From Acanthochlamys bracteata (taxonomy: Eukaryota > Streptophyta > Magnoliopsida > Pandanales > Velloziaceae): a stretch of 64,000 bases of DNA. Position numbers and translations under genes: made by a program. The stretch lies in assembly GCA_019914995.1 (NCBI GenBank), contig CM034127.1:1612001-1676000 (forward strand), read 5' to 3'. The stretch's first letter is position 1. Each line of letters starts with the position of its first letter. Shown piece by piece: positions 47,094-60,700 of this stretch. The notes below the pieces were generated by a model. It saw nothing but the letters and a program-made list of their open reading frames with translations, ran no database searches and was not told the origin of the DNA.

Positions 47094-49447
47094 TCAGCCA
47101 TAGCAACGAATAGGGTCGTTGCAACCCTTAGCCGCAGACTGCTTGAACCCAGAACGCCCTCCTTTTTCGAGGTATTGCTGGTGGTACTCCTCTGCTCTGT
47201 AAAACTTCTTTGCTGGAAGAATTTCAGTCACAATCTTCCTGTTTAGTTTCTTCTGATGCTCCTCCAAAGACTTCTTGGCAGCCTGCTCCTGCTCTGGGGT
47301 GTAATAGTATATCCCAGATCGGTACTGAGTTCCAACATCATTACCCTGCATTCAAGAGTCACGAGCAAAATCAAGACATTTCAAATAATATCTTAAGTCT
47401 CACTATTTAAAGTAAAACATCAGAAGAAAATGTGCCCCATATTTCTTTTCCCAATTCGATGAGAAGTATTAAATTAAAGATTGTGCTGGTGGAAGCAACA
47501 TCCTCTAAGCCAATGTAACAGATGAATGTTTACAAATCAATCATCCTAGTAGATCATCATATTCAACAAGATATCAAAACACGACAAAAAGGGTTGGTAC
47601 ATTTGGAAACTACTGCATTTTTAGTTTTTACCTGTCAGTTGGTCTTTTCCTAAACAAATCAAACCGAGAACATGCACAAGAAATAACTTAGCAACAAGCA
47701 ACTCCACACTTAATCCAGGGTCCAATTACCTTACAGAACAAAGCAAATAAGAAATTGTAATACACAGAATCAACAAAAGCTCACTGCACTAGGACGCCAC
47801 CAAGTCATCTAAGAGGTTTTTAGAGCTACTATCATATGATCACGTAATAGTAACTTACGGTGGACGATGAGTTCAAGTGATGGGAAATATCAAGAGTTTA
47901 CGGGACGAACACATTATAAGCTTTTTTTTTTTTAAAAATTCTATTGAAACTTAAGTATCTTTGGGATGGAACCAATAACCTTAAATAGGACAGCTACTAA
48001 CTAATATGACCTTAACACCAAAAATCCATCAACTAGACATAAGCTGAATATCAGAGAACACAGGCAAACATATATTAAACATTTAAACCAACATCCATGA
48101 GCTATGAATTAACCAAACGATCACCTAATGGTGCTTTGCCCATTGGCACTATAAACAGCATAACCTGCTGTGGATAAGACATATAAATGGGCCCAAAATT
48201 GATTGAACAAACACAGAAGCTCAAATTACCTAGCATTGGATATATTTCTTAAAAGAAGATATATTAATTAGCAACTACAAATTGCAACCTCCCTTAACTC
48301 AAGTTACCTAGCATTGAATATATTTGTTAAAAAAAGATATATTAACGAACAGCTTCAAGTTGCAACCTCCCTTAAAACAATCCCACTGAAAAGACAAATG
48401 AAGTCCGATCAGACAGCGCTTTAACCAATTAAGAATCTTTAAAAATAGCGATCAACATTCAAAATTATGAAGCAGGCAGGAAGAAACAACAATAAACATA
48501 GCAATATAGCTTCTAGCTGTGTAAATCTCCTACAGAAATTGCATCCATATAGCTGAGCAGTTAACCTCCTTGAAACTATCATTAGACACATCCATTAACA
48601 TTTATCCTTTCAACTCCTCCCTAGAATTTTCCTCTAATGTAGTAATGTTTCTACAGAATCTTTCCTTTCTCACCTTAATCTTCTTCGTTCTTATCTGAAT
48701 TCATCCAGATTTCTACATGACAAGAACCCTAGTTACAGTCACCAGAATCTTCATGACCGCTACGACAGACTGTCGTGAAAATTAATCATAGTTTACATCT
48801 ACAAGTAAAAAACCTATATCCACTAATCCATTCAATAAAAGTAACTAAATAAAACCTCCAAATAAAAAACTTTCAAAGCAGAAATATCATAACAAAACCT
48901 GTCGATTGAGCGTGGTAGGATCATGGCGAACCCAAAAAACATCGAGCAAATCCTCGAATTTCACTTGCTGCGGATCATACTGAACACGAACAACTTCCGA
49001 ATGGTTGGTAGTACCAGTACAAACATCTTCATAAGTCGGCATGTGGACATTCCCTTGGCTATACCCAACTTCCGTTTTGGTAACTCCATTAACTCTCTGG
49101 AACGCTAGCTCAACTCCCCAAAAACACCCAGCGCCGAACTGAGCGAACTGATTCCCCGGAGCCGGCGAATCATCATCAGGTCCCTGGGCGATCGCCGCCG
49201 ATGAAGGATCCATTGCTGCTGATCCTGATCTTGTTCCGAAACCAAAGTTTGATAACCGATTCAACCAACTCATCGGTCGCGTTGACGAAGAAGAAGAGAG
49301 AGAGATTGAGAGAGGTTGCAGTGGCGAAGAAGAGGAACGAGAAGGAGACAGAGGAGTTTGGTAGGGGTAGGATGGGGATTTGGAGCGAGAGAGGGAGAAG
49401 AGAGCAAGGGTGAGCGGAGGAATTGAGGAAGAAGATAAGAGGGGCAT
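47094..49447 (-). CDS. MSRA4: Peptide methionine sulfoxide reductase A, plastidial type
   Basis: MsrA reduces methionine-S-sulfoxide in proteins and protects against oxidative damage. Two exons (48899-49447 and 47094-47345) give 266 residues. The first 70 or so are Ser/Pro/Leu-rich and lack acidic residues, as expected for a chloroplast transit peptide. The catalytic motif GCFWG lies at residues 107-111 (Cys108), followed by [72 protein letters not shown] and [15 protein letters not shown]. The C-terminal [10 protein letters not shown] carries two Cys suited to resolving. The start at 49447 is the first ATG; open frame extends six codons upstream without one. Similarity and length point to the Arabidopsis PMSR4 type; the exact paralogue is an inference. 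The 1.55-kb intron contains a short tandem duplication. Confidence 0.93.
48220..48375. repeat. Tandem duplication of about 79 bp in the MsrA intron
   Basis: Two adjacent copies share CTCAA.TTACCTAGCATTG, AGATATATTAA and TTGCAACCTCCCTTAA with scattered differences. Confidence 0.85.
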
Positions 49448-50154
49448 TTCGAGAAGAAATAGCAAATTATGGCGTGTTGGAGGATAAGTTCACCCTTTCT
49501 TTGAAGGTTTGAATCGTTTGATTGAGGACTCGAAAGATTGGCGACAGAGTCACTGCGGTAAATACATATTTCTTCACTGCGGAAGTTTGATCTTTTAGGA
49601 AGGTTGTAGTTTCTCAATGACGTTGAGTTGAGGTTTATGTAGCTTTGTAGCCATGGATTGTGAAGACAGATGTATAGAAATTTTTATGATGTAGTTTTAT
49701 TTTGTAGGTCACCTTTGATAAGGGGAACATGAGAACCTCAATCTATCCACGCGTACGTAAACATGTTATGTACAGGCATGCGATGTTTCTGGATGAAAGA
49801 TTTGAAATCCACAAAGAAAGCTTCATTCTTGCTTTATGTTTTGTTTTTTCTTTGAGAGAGAGAGTGTGATTCATATGTTGTACCCAACTAAATTTAACAG
49901 AATATAAATTATGTAGGAGAAACTGGATTACAAACCGAACAAAGGCAAGAAGTTCCACTACAGCTAATCCAATCCAGATGAAGCTGAAGGTCTTACATCA
50001 TAAAACTAGTAGCAACTTCAGTTCAGCTTATCAATGCTCGATACAAAGAACTGCTTTTTGCTGTAAAAAGAACCTAAGATACATGCCTACTCCATTTTCA
50101 TACAACATAGATTTCAGAGTGATGTCAAGATTTCAAGTAATACCAATAGCTTGA
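49448..50154. other. MsrA promoter side and BI-1 3' flank
   Basis: No further gene seen. Includes a short GA run at about 49855-49868. Confidence 0.5.
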
Positions 50155-52103
50155 TTAGGATCTCTTCTTCCTCTTCTTCTCCTCCTCTTTCTCTGCAGCA
50201 TTCTTCGCCTGCAATACCAAAACTGTGTCAGATCGTAAACGAGAAGAATCAATGCATTTATCTCAGAAAAGTAGTTAGCGAATTAGAAAGTCAACGCACC
50301 ATAATGACAAGAATGCGGACAAATACTGCAACGAAGTCGGTGAACAATGTCAGAGCATGTCTGATGTAGTCAAGGTCACCACGGTGTGCCCTCTCAATAA
50401 TCTCTTGGGTGTCAAAGACCATGTACCCCAAGAAAATCAGAAGGCCAAAGTATAACTGCAGCAAGTAGTAACAAAAGTCGTATGAAAATTGATGTCCATC
50501 CAACATACATGCAAGTGAGGGCAAGTAAGGTTACCTCCATCTTGAAGACGGCAGCAGAGTGGCCAAAGATGGAAGTTGCAAGCTGTAACCAGAGTAGAAT
50601 TGAAAAGCCAGATCCAAGGAGACCTCCCAGGTACAAGAACTCCCTACGTTTGGCCACAATGGCTGCACCAGAGAAACATGCAAAAGCTATAGCAGTTCCC
50701 ACAAAGGCAGTTACTAGGATCCTGGCAAAAAAACAGAGAGATGGTTCTGTTGTCTCAAACAAAAACAAAAAAAAAGGTTTTCCAACGTTATCTACTCTAT
50801 CTAATCCATAGGTTCAACAACATAGCATACTTGCATTCCTACAACTAAAATCAACTTACAGAACTTAATTACAACCAGCGAGAGGGAACCACTAATTCAA
50901 ACATATATGACCTGCAAAAACTTATATGGGCACCACCACAGAGGTCATCAAAATATAGACTAATTGCATAAAGCCTACAACCAAAATTTTAGAAAGACTA
51001 AGCAAGAACAAATACTCTGGAAGACAACCTGAACAGGCATGAACAAATACTTGATACCAACAACTTCACTCATGAAATAAAGACACCTAAATAACCGAAA
51101 GATAAATGGCGATCTCATCACATTGGTCAAGCTTTCTATGTGAACTTACAAGCACACACAGCAGTTAAGAACAAAATATATACATAGGCTATCAAGTCAA
51201 TAACATCCCTTCAGAAGCACGTTAGCTACAAGGTTAGTTATAAACATTAAGGTGTTTTACCTTGGATCAAAGTCCATTACTGTCTTGATCAAAGGTCCCA
51301 CTGAAGCACCTTGAAGGGCAGAAGCTGCCATTAGAATACCGAAGCGCTTCTTCTACACCACCAAACAACATACAAACTCCTCAGTCGCAATAAAATCATT
51401 AGAAAATGGTAGAAGCACTAATGTGAAGAATTGATAGTTACTTCTTGATAAACTGGTGATGTACCCAACCAGATAATACTCCCAGCACATGCAGCCGTTG
51501 TAAGCAACCCACCGATGTTCAACAAAATATGGAGATAAGCTCCAACAGCAGAAGCTGCGAGTGCACAACATAGTGTCAGATAGACCTGCAACAAACAAGC
51601 ACTCATACTGTCACAACAACAACAACTTAACCAACAAAACATAACAACATATTAAATATGTCTAAGCTAACCCAAAAAACAATTGCAGCCAATTGACATT
51701 TCTCAAGCGATGCAAATTCAATTTCCAAACAGGTTGAGCATTTTAGATGATTAAAGACACAAACCTTACTAATTACAGGAAATCAAGTACGAACTAAGAA
51801 AGTTCAAATAAATTTCTAAATCATTTTGTAAAAGTCAACTATGCTACCATCATATACCAATTTGGCGCAACATGTACAAACTATCAGAAAATCTAATAAC
51901 GAATTTCGCTCCATAAAAACAAGAAAAAGAACATTTAAATCCACAAAATGCACCAATCAGAACCAAAACTGGAGAAAAAAATTGAAGGAGAGGAAGATTA
52001 CCAGCTTCAGGTGATTCTGAACAACGGGGGAAATCTGTCCAAGATTAAACAACGATCCACTCTCCCAGCTCGAGTAAGATTTCTCCTGGAAAAACGAATC
52101 CAT
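50155..52103 (-). CDS. BI-1: Bax inhibitor-1 (TMBIM family) ER membrane protein
   Basis: BI-1 is an ER-resident multi-pass protein that suppresses stress-induced cell death and affects calcium leak. Six coding exons, 5' to 3' on the minus strand: 52002-52103, 51442-51585, 51261-51352, 50535-50721, 50300-50455, 50155-50208. The product is 244 residues, close to the Arabidopsis BI-1. Landmarks are QISPVVQNHLKLVYLTLCCA, hydrophobic segments HILLNIGGLL and FGILMAASALQGASVGPLI, then DPRILVTAFVGTAIAFACFS, REFLYLGGLLGSGFSILLWL, the family motif YFGLLIFLGYMVFDTQEIIE, HRGDLDYIRHALTLFTDFVA, and a charged C-terminal tail KEEEKKRKKRS that in this family affects pH-dependent calcium flux and calmodulin binding. 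All donors are GT and no lesion is visible. Confidence 0.96.
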
Positions 52104-54201
52104 TTTCTCAGAAGTTCCAACTTCAACGATCACCGAAAACAAAACAAGAGAATATTTCTAGAAAGATCTCTTGCCAAAGTTCGCGTCAATTTGGAGGAAA
52201 TTATCCAAACCACCCGTCTCTTAATTTTATAGAACTCTCTCTAATAATTTTCCCCTCTATTTCAATTTATTTACATATAGACCACAAATGATTACGCCAC
52301 GTATTATTCGGTATTGCAAGCGTCCGATCATGATCTAACGGTGATATGTAAAATTCGTCAACGCAGTTGAACGCCTGCTATTACAACCATAAATATATTA
52401 TCCCATAAATTAAGAGAGGCCGTGCAGATAATAAGCCCCATAAATAATTCTCAAAATAGAACTTATTTTTCTCTGTTATTTTACTTTCAATATACATTAT
52501 ATATTTTTAGAACGTATTTTAAATATTCATAATTTTATTTTTTTTGTTAAGTTTTAAATTCAGAATAATTTATATATTTTAATTATACAAAAAATTTAAA
52601 ATTTTCACGTACAAAATTTTAATTTTAATTTTTTTATTTACATATTTTTATATTTTTAATTTTTAACATATTTTAAAAAATTATTAAAAATAAATATTAA
52701 ATTTTACTTTTATTTTATTTTAAAAAAATTTTATTTTTTATTTTTATAAAACTTAATTATAGATATTTAAAACATACACTAAAAAATTCCGAATTCATAA
52801 TATATAGAGTATTATTGGAAGGAGACCAATCAACAGTTGCCACGCCAGACGGTTAGTATTGGTCTTTGTTTATATGAAGTTGACTAAAACGTCATTGACT
52901 TGATGGCATTCTTGTAAATAAGTGACAATATAGGGTTCCTTTGATGGAGTTCTTGCTTCAAAGAACTTTCTTTTTATATATGCCAACGGTTTTACTTTGG
53001 AGATGATTGCTTCAGAACGAAGTTAACATCCTCGCCGATCGGCCGATGTCGCCAGGGTGTTTTATTAAGGGAACGTTTAAAATGAGAGTAGTTAAAATAG
53101 AAAAAGATTTTAAATGAAATTTATCTAAAATTTTTAAACTAGATTCAAGTTTTATTATAAAAAAACTAATATAAATTATATAATATATAGTCCACTGTAT
53201 TTTATAAAATTCAAAAATATTGTTGGTTGTTTTTAATTTGAATGGAAAACGATCATAACATGGATGGACCAAAACTCAACCAAATTCGTTCTGAGCTGGC
53301 TTGATCCATTAAATTAAAATAAACTGTAGACCGACAATCGGAACAATTAAAAAATTCTTTCTATTTCGGAGGCCGTTTATAAATATTTTTAAAATAAAAT
53401 TGTTATGAAATAACATATATTTTTATTTTATTTAGAAAAATAAAAATTATTATTTTATTTAATAATAATAAATAAATAAAAATAATATTTTATTCTTTTT
53501 ATAATTTATAATATTTTTTTAAATTTTAAATAAATTTTATAAAAAATTATACAAAGTTTCGTTTCGAATTTTTCTCTCTCTCTTTACTTCCTCAGGCCTC
53601 CTCTCTGTCCTCTCAAAATTTTATATCTTTTCTTTTTTTCTTGAATAAATTTCAGTTCTTCTTCCGAATCAAAGTCGTTAAATTTACAAGGTAGAGCTGT
53701 GCTGTGTTTGTTCTGTGATAAACCCCTAGTTTGTGTGTAGGAATTCGAATTTGTTATAGCTAGGTTTTCTTATCTTTTGTATTGCATGCGATTTCTATCG
53801 TTCTTCTGATCAGTTTTTTTGAAAATTTTCGTGATTTTTGTGTAGTTATTTTCTTAATCCTGGATTCGATCCTTTTTTGTGATTGCTTTAGGTTTTGTTG
53901 CTTCTATAATCGTTCGCTAAATATTTTGTACTTCCAAATTTTCATCGTTTTGTCAAATTTAGTGTTTTGTATTTTGCCACCCTCTATGTGGTCTATCAAA
54001 AAGTTGTGTTTTTTTAAATCCAGAAAAGGATGTAAAGCGATGCGTGATTCTATTTTAAATTTGTGTTTTTAATAGCTGTCTCTGAGTTTTTTAGTGTCAT
54101 CTTGTGTCTCTATAAGCTTGGCAGCTATCAATAGATTGTTTCACTTGTGTAGGTTGAAATTTAGCTAATTATTGCTGCTCATTATAGAGTAGCCATTAAA
54201 C
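52104..54201. other. BI-1 promoter side, AT-rich spacer, and leader of the RTF1 relic
   Basis: AT-rich spacer with family A-like patches at about 52440-52780 and 53365-53560. From about 53575 the sequence becomes a CT-rich leader. A possible 5' UTR intron runs from CAAG|GTAGAG near 53692 to TGTGTAG near 54151, just upstream of the RTF1-like ATG. Confidence 0.45.
53365..53560. mobile_element. Family A-like AT-rich element, degraded
   Basis: Begins GGAGGCCGTTTATAAATATT, similar to family A ends, with an AT-rich interior. The right end is not defined. Confidence 0.35.
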
Positions 54202-56085
54202 ATGGGAAATTTGGATGATTTATTGCTGGAGGCTGCTGGAAGGACGCACGCCATCAAAATCCAAATGGCAATAGAAATGTTCGTACTCTGGTAATGGCAA
54301 TGATGACTCAGACGATGGGAAGTACACCAAAAAGAAGCTATTGGGCACCCAAGTTCCCCTTAAGAAGCTCTTTGACCCACCGGATAGAGATGCCAGGCAG
54401 TGGAGGCAATGAGAATCGTCATAATGACGAAGAGTCAGACAGTGCTCAATATGGAAGCGACCTTTACAAAAATTATAAGGACAAGGAGGAGCTTTCTAAG
54501 CTTGATGAGCTTCAAAGAGAGATGATACTAATTAGACAGGGGGATGAAGAAGGATGACGAACGGCTCAAAAATGGCGAAAGCTGCTACTGTTTGAAGTCT
54601 GACAAGAGGTCGAGGAGAAAATCCCCTCCTCCTTTGCCTTCTTGAAGCCGTGCATCAGCTCACTAGAATCGTACTACAGCTGCTAAAACTGACACTCTAA
54701 ATGAACTGCGTGCTAAATGGTAAGAAGCAGACCGGAGGGCTATCACAGGTTTAAGGATGTTCTTGGTATTGGCATTAGGGGTGACTCTCCTCCAACGCGT
54801 AAAGCTAGTGAAATGGCTGTAACTTCTAGTGATTCTGGTGGCATCGAGAGTCATAGTGATGGTGAAGGTGATACCAAGATGGCTGATAATGTGGATGATG
54901 AAAGGTGCCCTCAAGCTTGAAATTGGGGTTTGAAGATGTTAAAGAAATCACAATACGTAGGAGGAAGCTGGGTAAGTGGTTTATGGAGCCATTCTTTTGA
55001 GGAGCTCATTGCGGGGCGCTTTGTTAGAGTGGGGATTGGGATGGCTCATTCTGGAAGACCTAGATTTAGGCTGTGCATTGTCCGCAAACTTGGATGCTTG
55101 TGATCCATACCTGCAGTACAAGTTTGAGGGTTTATACTACCCACAAGTTTTTAAATTGCTTTTGGGACAGTGATTCTTCTGCAGCTAGGTGGCAGATGGC
55201 TATGATCTCAGATTCTGAACCAGCTGAAGAGGAATTCAAAGATTGGTTACAGGAAATGGAGCGCGGTGGTGGGAGAATGCCAAAGCTGCCAGGAGGTCAA
55301 TGGTAAGAAGGAGGCAATCCAGAAGACAAACTCCTTTGTATACTCCGCAACTACTGTCAAACAGATGTTGCAAGAGAAGAAGTACACCTCCTCAAGACCT
55401 GTTAATATCGCAGCTTTGAAAGAGATTGTCTGAGAAAAGAGATGGAGGTTGCTGAGAGTCAGCTGGATGAAGCAGAGATTGAGAGGATCAGGGAGAAGCT
55501 CAAGGAGCTTGAGGAGAAGTCTCGCCTATTGCAAGTGGATGCCAAGGCTGTCAGGCTCGCTGAGATGAACAGGAATAATCGTGCTGAAAACTTTAGGAAT
55601 GCTTCAAACTTGAAGCCTGTGAATAAAAGCCTAATGGAGAAGCTGGCTATGACACCTTCTTGAGGAGGTGGATGAGGTCAAGGAATTATTATTTATCTGA
55701 ACCTGGGAAAACTGCAAATGGAGAACAGAGAACAGCGATAGTGCTGAGGCGAGAGATGGATGTCTAATGGGGTGGCAGTGGCAAATGGAGAGGTGGCCAC
55801 TGCAGCTGCTCTGGAGGCAGCTGCTGGTTCTGGGAAGTTGGTGGACACTAGCGCACCTGTTGCCCAAGGTACGGAGTCGAACACGCTGCGCGATTTTGAG
55901 TTGCCAATTTCCTTGGCTATCCTGCAGCAGTTTGGAGGTCCTCAGTTGGCTTTCGTAGCAAGGAAGCAGGATATAGAGCAACTGTCGGGTACAAGGTACC
56001 TGAAAATGATGAAGACACCACATGTTTACTTTGACCGTCAGTGACTACAAACGTGACAGGGGTTTGAGATGCTTTCTTCAGGCAA
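54202..56085 (+). pseudogene. RTF1/VIP5 (Paf1 complex) gene relic with many frameshifts
   Basis: RTF1 is the Paf1-complex subunit that promotes H2B ubiquitination during transcription elongation; the plant gene is VIP5. Fragments appear in the right order, in shifting frames: MGNLDDLLLEAAGRTH (54202); GTQVPLKK and DPPDRDARQWRQ; DEESDSAQYGSDLYKN with ELQREMIL (54423-54530); the Plus-3 domain FEDVKEITIRRRKLGKWFME, then GRFVRVGIG; AARWQMAMIS (about 55190); TNSFVYSATTVKQMLQEKK; a coiled region ending LAEMNRNNRAENFRNAS (55442-55605); AALEAAAGSGKLVDT; and LAILQQFGGPQ. The break count is large, at least eight shifts or stops. No intron interrupts the coding part, but an apparent 5' UTR intron persists, so a DNA-level duplicate is as likely as a retrocopy. 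It cannot make a full protein. Confidence 0.85.
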
Positions 56086-57724
56086 GTGGTTGCTACTGAA
56101 TAATATGTCATCGGTTGTTTGGAAGATACTACTATTTATCCATTCATTCCTTGCTCTTGTTCCTGCCAACAGCTTCATCCTTAGGCATGTTCCGAAATGC
56201 AAATTGTATTCTTTATGGTTTTTTCTCTGTTCCATAGACTCTTGACTTATAGATGCCAAAGTTCACAGAACTGGAAAAAAAACGCTTAATACTTGATATC
56301 ACAGGTATGCATTTCAAAAGCATAACCTCCTTTATAGCTAGAAGTTTCAAATCAAAGCCTCCATTCTACTAGGTGGGCACATAAGTCCTCGAGCACTGTC
56401 CTCTGGCAAAAAAACATATATTTAGTGAGGCCGCCTCAATGGTCGCGGCTAAGAGTTTGAATCTCTACTTCATTGGTTTAGGGTTTCTTCTCATGCATCC
56501 TTTTTAAGATCTTTGATACTTAAATGAGCCTGCATCTCATGGTCTTTTTTACTCCACCCATAGGAGGAAGCAAGCTTTCAAATTGCAATCTTTGTCATGA
56601 TAAATTGTTTTTTTTTTGTGGACTATTTATTTGTCTGGTGCCTGTAGGATCCTAAGGAACATTGTACACAGAGAAATATGCAAACCTCCACAACACAGTG
56701 GATGAAGTCCAAGTAAAATCGGTGGAAGCGTCTACCAGCCTGGAGCCATCTTCAGCTTCTCTGCTGATTTCATGGACAAAAAGATTCGGGTGATGCTTAT
56801 TTTGGACTTGTCAAGTTGAAGATGTACTCACACAAGGGTTGTTCTTCTGAGTTGTTGTCTTGAACTTACTGCAGGGTCTGGTGATTTTTGCACGATAAAG
56901 TAACCTTAAGAGAGCCATGTTGTATTTAGTCGGAAAGACCTGATTGTAAAAATTGTGCAGTTAATTTAAACTTCAGACTGACTGAAGCATCATGGAGTTG
57001 AAATGAAAAATTTGTAGCCATCATTGGGTTTGTGAATGCGACTGTAATAGTGCTATTTGTGGTCACAATCATGTACAAACAAAATTTTGAAGTCAATCGA
57101 AGCCAAGCTGAGTTGTTTCGATATGGCTGTGCTCAAGCCGAATAACTGATATTGCTTTATTCTGAATGAATCTCTTTCCTCATGCAAGCTACATAAATTG
57201 ATTGGGACTTGAAAGCATATGGAATGGTGACACACTAGTTTGCCTTCTGGGTTTGAGTGATTGTTCCTATGAGTATCCAGGGCTTGACACAGATCAAGTT
57301 CAACGCATTCCAAAAAGGTTTGAAGAAGATAAAATAATTAATCTGACGATTGATTTCAAGATGCTGTGTTGGAACTTGGAAGACTTCAAGTATAAACATG
57401 TATCAAGACTTTTTTCATAAATTAAATACAAAAGTTTCTACATTGACAACACGACATATGGCTTCATGATCTGAATACTCCTGTTAAGACGGCCCAGAAT
57501 TTACATAAGATACACTTGCGATACATAAAGCCAGTAGAGGTACACTGAAGCATTATGTTTTCTGTTGCAAACAAGAGGCCTCAGTGTCTCAGCGTTCTGT
57601 GGCAACAACTGATCAATCACAACAGCACTACACCCGTGTTGGTCAGAAGACCAGAAAGGTGGATTATGGTGATTGCTTCTTCACATTTTCATGTCATGGC
57701 ATGAAGAACAGTATAAAGCATTCC
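56086..57724. other. Downstream of RTF1 relic and CDC7 3' flank, no gene
   Basis: No supported coding segment. The part near 57430-57724 is probably the CDC7 3' UTR. Confidence 0.45.
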
Positions 57725-60700
57725 TTAACTTTCTTCCTGAAAAGCATTTCCTGACTCAGCAGCCCCCATCTTTCTAAGTAATCGCTGCTTTCTCAGTCTG
57801 TCATAGCATGGCTTGAAGAATTCATGCATGAGAGCATCCTCAGATGTGATCCGAAGCCTTGGGTTTACAGTCAAGCATTTATTTAAGAGATCAAAAAGTG
57901 AGTCCGGGATCAACTCTAAGAATTCAGGTCGTTTAGTATTAATTGCACACCAATCTCTGAGATCCATGGGTTGTAGGCATGTGACATCAAGGAGTTCCTG
58001 CATGTGACTCTAAGCCAGTTATTGACTCCAGTAGAAACATTCTATGCATAGATTGGAGGAACATGTTTTCTTACTATGGGAAAGGAAGACTCGCAGTCAT
58101 GTAGCTTAGCAACTTCCCAGAGGTCTTCACTTCCACTCAATTTAGCAATTTCCTTTATATTTCTAGACGAAGATAGACACATAGCAAAAATTCTTAAGTC
58201 AGAAAAGAGATAGCTCGAAGAGCATGAGATTACTAGCAAAACTAAAAGACATCACCATGCCAGGAAGCAGGCTTACTGTTCAGGATTGCCGCCAAATGGG
58301 GTTTTCCCAATTATCAAATAAAGTAGTGTGACTCCAGCAGACCAGACATCAAGCCTGCAGCCCTGGTAGTAAGATTTGAACAGGACCTGCATTTATCATC
58401 AATGGTATCATCCAACCCCTATCATCCAATCCAAGAACTATATACATCTTGTCAGGATATGAATCAACGCAAACCTCTGGAGCTCGGAAGCCTTTGGTAC
58501 CAACACATGGGCCGTCTTTCTTCTGCTTCCCTTTTCCTGATGACCATGTCCTCAGATAAAACCAATTGTGCAATATAGGAAATAAAGACATTTTTTTTCT
58601 TAGTTCTTAACAAATTCAGATGCAATGTGTTTCTTGTATCTAATTACCATCCATTACTCTTGTATTTGTGCTTGTTCCTAGTATGATTCATGTGTTTCAT
58701 TTATATACCGGAATCATCACTCTTCATATATGATTACCTTTGCTGTGCAACAAGCCAGCACCAGCAACAGCTCTACCATTAGCATGCAGTGGCATTGGAG
58801 TCGGGAAGAGGGTATTTTTATCAACTTTTCCCAATGGTGCAGCAGTAACCCTCTTCCGGCGTGAAGCTGGGGCCACTACAACTTTGTCCTTTGGACTTTG
58901 CATGGCTTCGTGGAGAAAATTGATCAACTCCTTGCGCCCTTTACAAGGAATAGGTTGTTTCATTATATCCCCAGAAGTCCTGGTACTCGTCAGCTCCTTA
59001 GTAGAGGTAACACCAGATCCATCAGCAGCTTGACTACCATAGTTGTTCCTATGACTATTGGTAGAGCAGGGATCTGGACAATCTTTCTCATGACGTTTCT
59101 TCAAACTTGTAGATGTACAATATCTCTTCATATCATGTCTCGTATGCGTCAGTAGATAATCTTTCATAGCTGTTTTGGATTGACCACATGATATGGAATT
59201 GACACCAAATCTAGAAGTTGGGTCCATATTCACAGTTGAACTCGACCTACCTGATTCAAATCAAGAATTAGAGAGAGAATAAAATGATGTAAGATAATGA
59301 GGTGATAAGATAAAGCCCAAGCATAGTTTTAACTTGTAACTTGAAAGAAGTTTGAAAGTTTCCTATTGTTATAAGTGGCCAATGTAATAAAAGATGCTGG
59401 TCAATGCAATATCAGTAATGAAGTTACATGAGCAGAAAGACGCTTACAGTTTCTCAAAAACTTATGATGTAGGTCCTGTAAAGGAGAGAAAGTTAAGCCA
59501 GTTATCTTAAAAGTATAAACTGCAGAATTTGCAGATAAATTGGAAAGAGCAAATTGACTCACAATAGCTAAATTGAAGTCGATAAGATATCCCTTGGTAT
59601 GCTTGCGAGAAAATAGAAAGTTCCCAGGCTTTACATCCCGATGCACGATGCCCTAAAACACAGAAGTTAATAAAAAGGAACGAGAAGCCTATATATGAGG
59701 AAAATTACCAGCTCTTTACCTGTCTATGTAAGCTCGCAAGAGCTCTAAACATGCAGAAACCATACCATTGGAGCTCAAAGATGTTTATATCTTTTCTTAA
59801 AACCTAGATAAAAAGAACATAAAAAATGAGAGCACTTAAGAACATTATGGCATAAACAATAAGCACATGCAGTAGGTACCTCAGGTCTATCATGTTCAAC
59901 ATGTTCTAAAACAAAACATTCTGATTCACCACTTCTAAAGGAGCCTTCAAATTTTATGATGAAATTATGACCCCTGCACCAAAATTATCAGATTGCATTT
60001 GCTGTTGTATGGTAGAAACAGATGTGGTTTGACAACCTTCCAGCTTACCCAAATCTTTGCAGCATTTTCAGCTCGTTTTGAACATGATTTAGGTGTGCAT
60101 TTGGGTGAGGACCTGCCAATTATAAGAAGTATCCGTTCAACTATAGCTGGCCAAATACCTTCAATCTCAAAAAGAACTGTATCGATACTTTATTATCAGA
60201 TTTGGTGATTCTAAATAAAAATTGATTGACATGGGGACCTGAAAGGACATAACAAAAATATAGCCGAATCAAGCTATTGTGCTGTTAGTTTATGTTCTTG
60301 GCAGGCCTTAAATTATAATGACATTTTATACAGTCATCCTTGATATATAACCAATTCTAATAAAGGCACATCACTGTTAGCATGGACCAACTCTAACTTC
60401 CTATTATCCAAGTGATGGTTAAAAATAACTTCAACATCAGATGTACAAGCTTTGCATATTCAGGATATTAAATACAAATAGATGAATGCAAAATGGAATT
60501 GCAGCAGTTATATTATAGACTAAAATTGATATTATAAGGCTTGGCATTTTTTTTAAAATCTAAAAGTTTGGAGTTAACATATTTATAGCCAAATGTCTTG
60601 TTTGGACATTTGGGAATTATACAAATATCTTATTTTACTTTCACAACCTCTAAGATGTCTGGCCAGCGATGTGTCAAATCTACCTGGAAATGCAACTTAA

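Noticed and set aside
49201-49413. Plus-strand frame opposite MsrA exon 1
   Set aside because: Shadow of the Ser-rich transit peptide on the other strand; composition explains it.
56420-56480. tRNA-like stretch with GAGTTTGAATCTCT
   Set aside because: Only a T-arm-like word is present; no cloverleaf.
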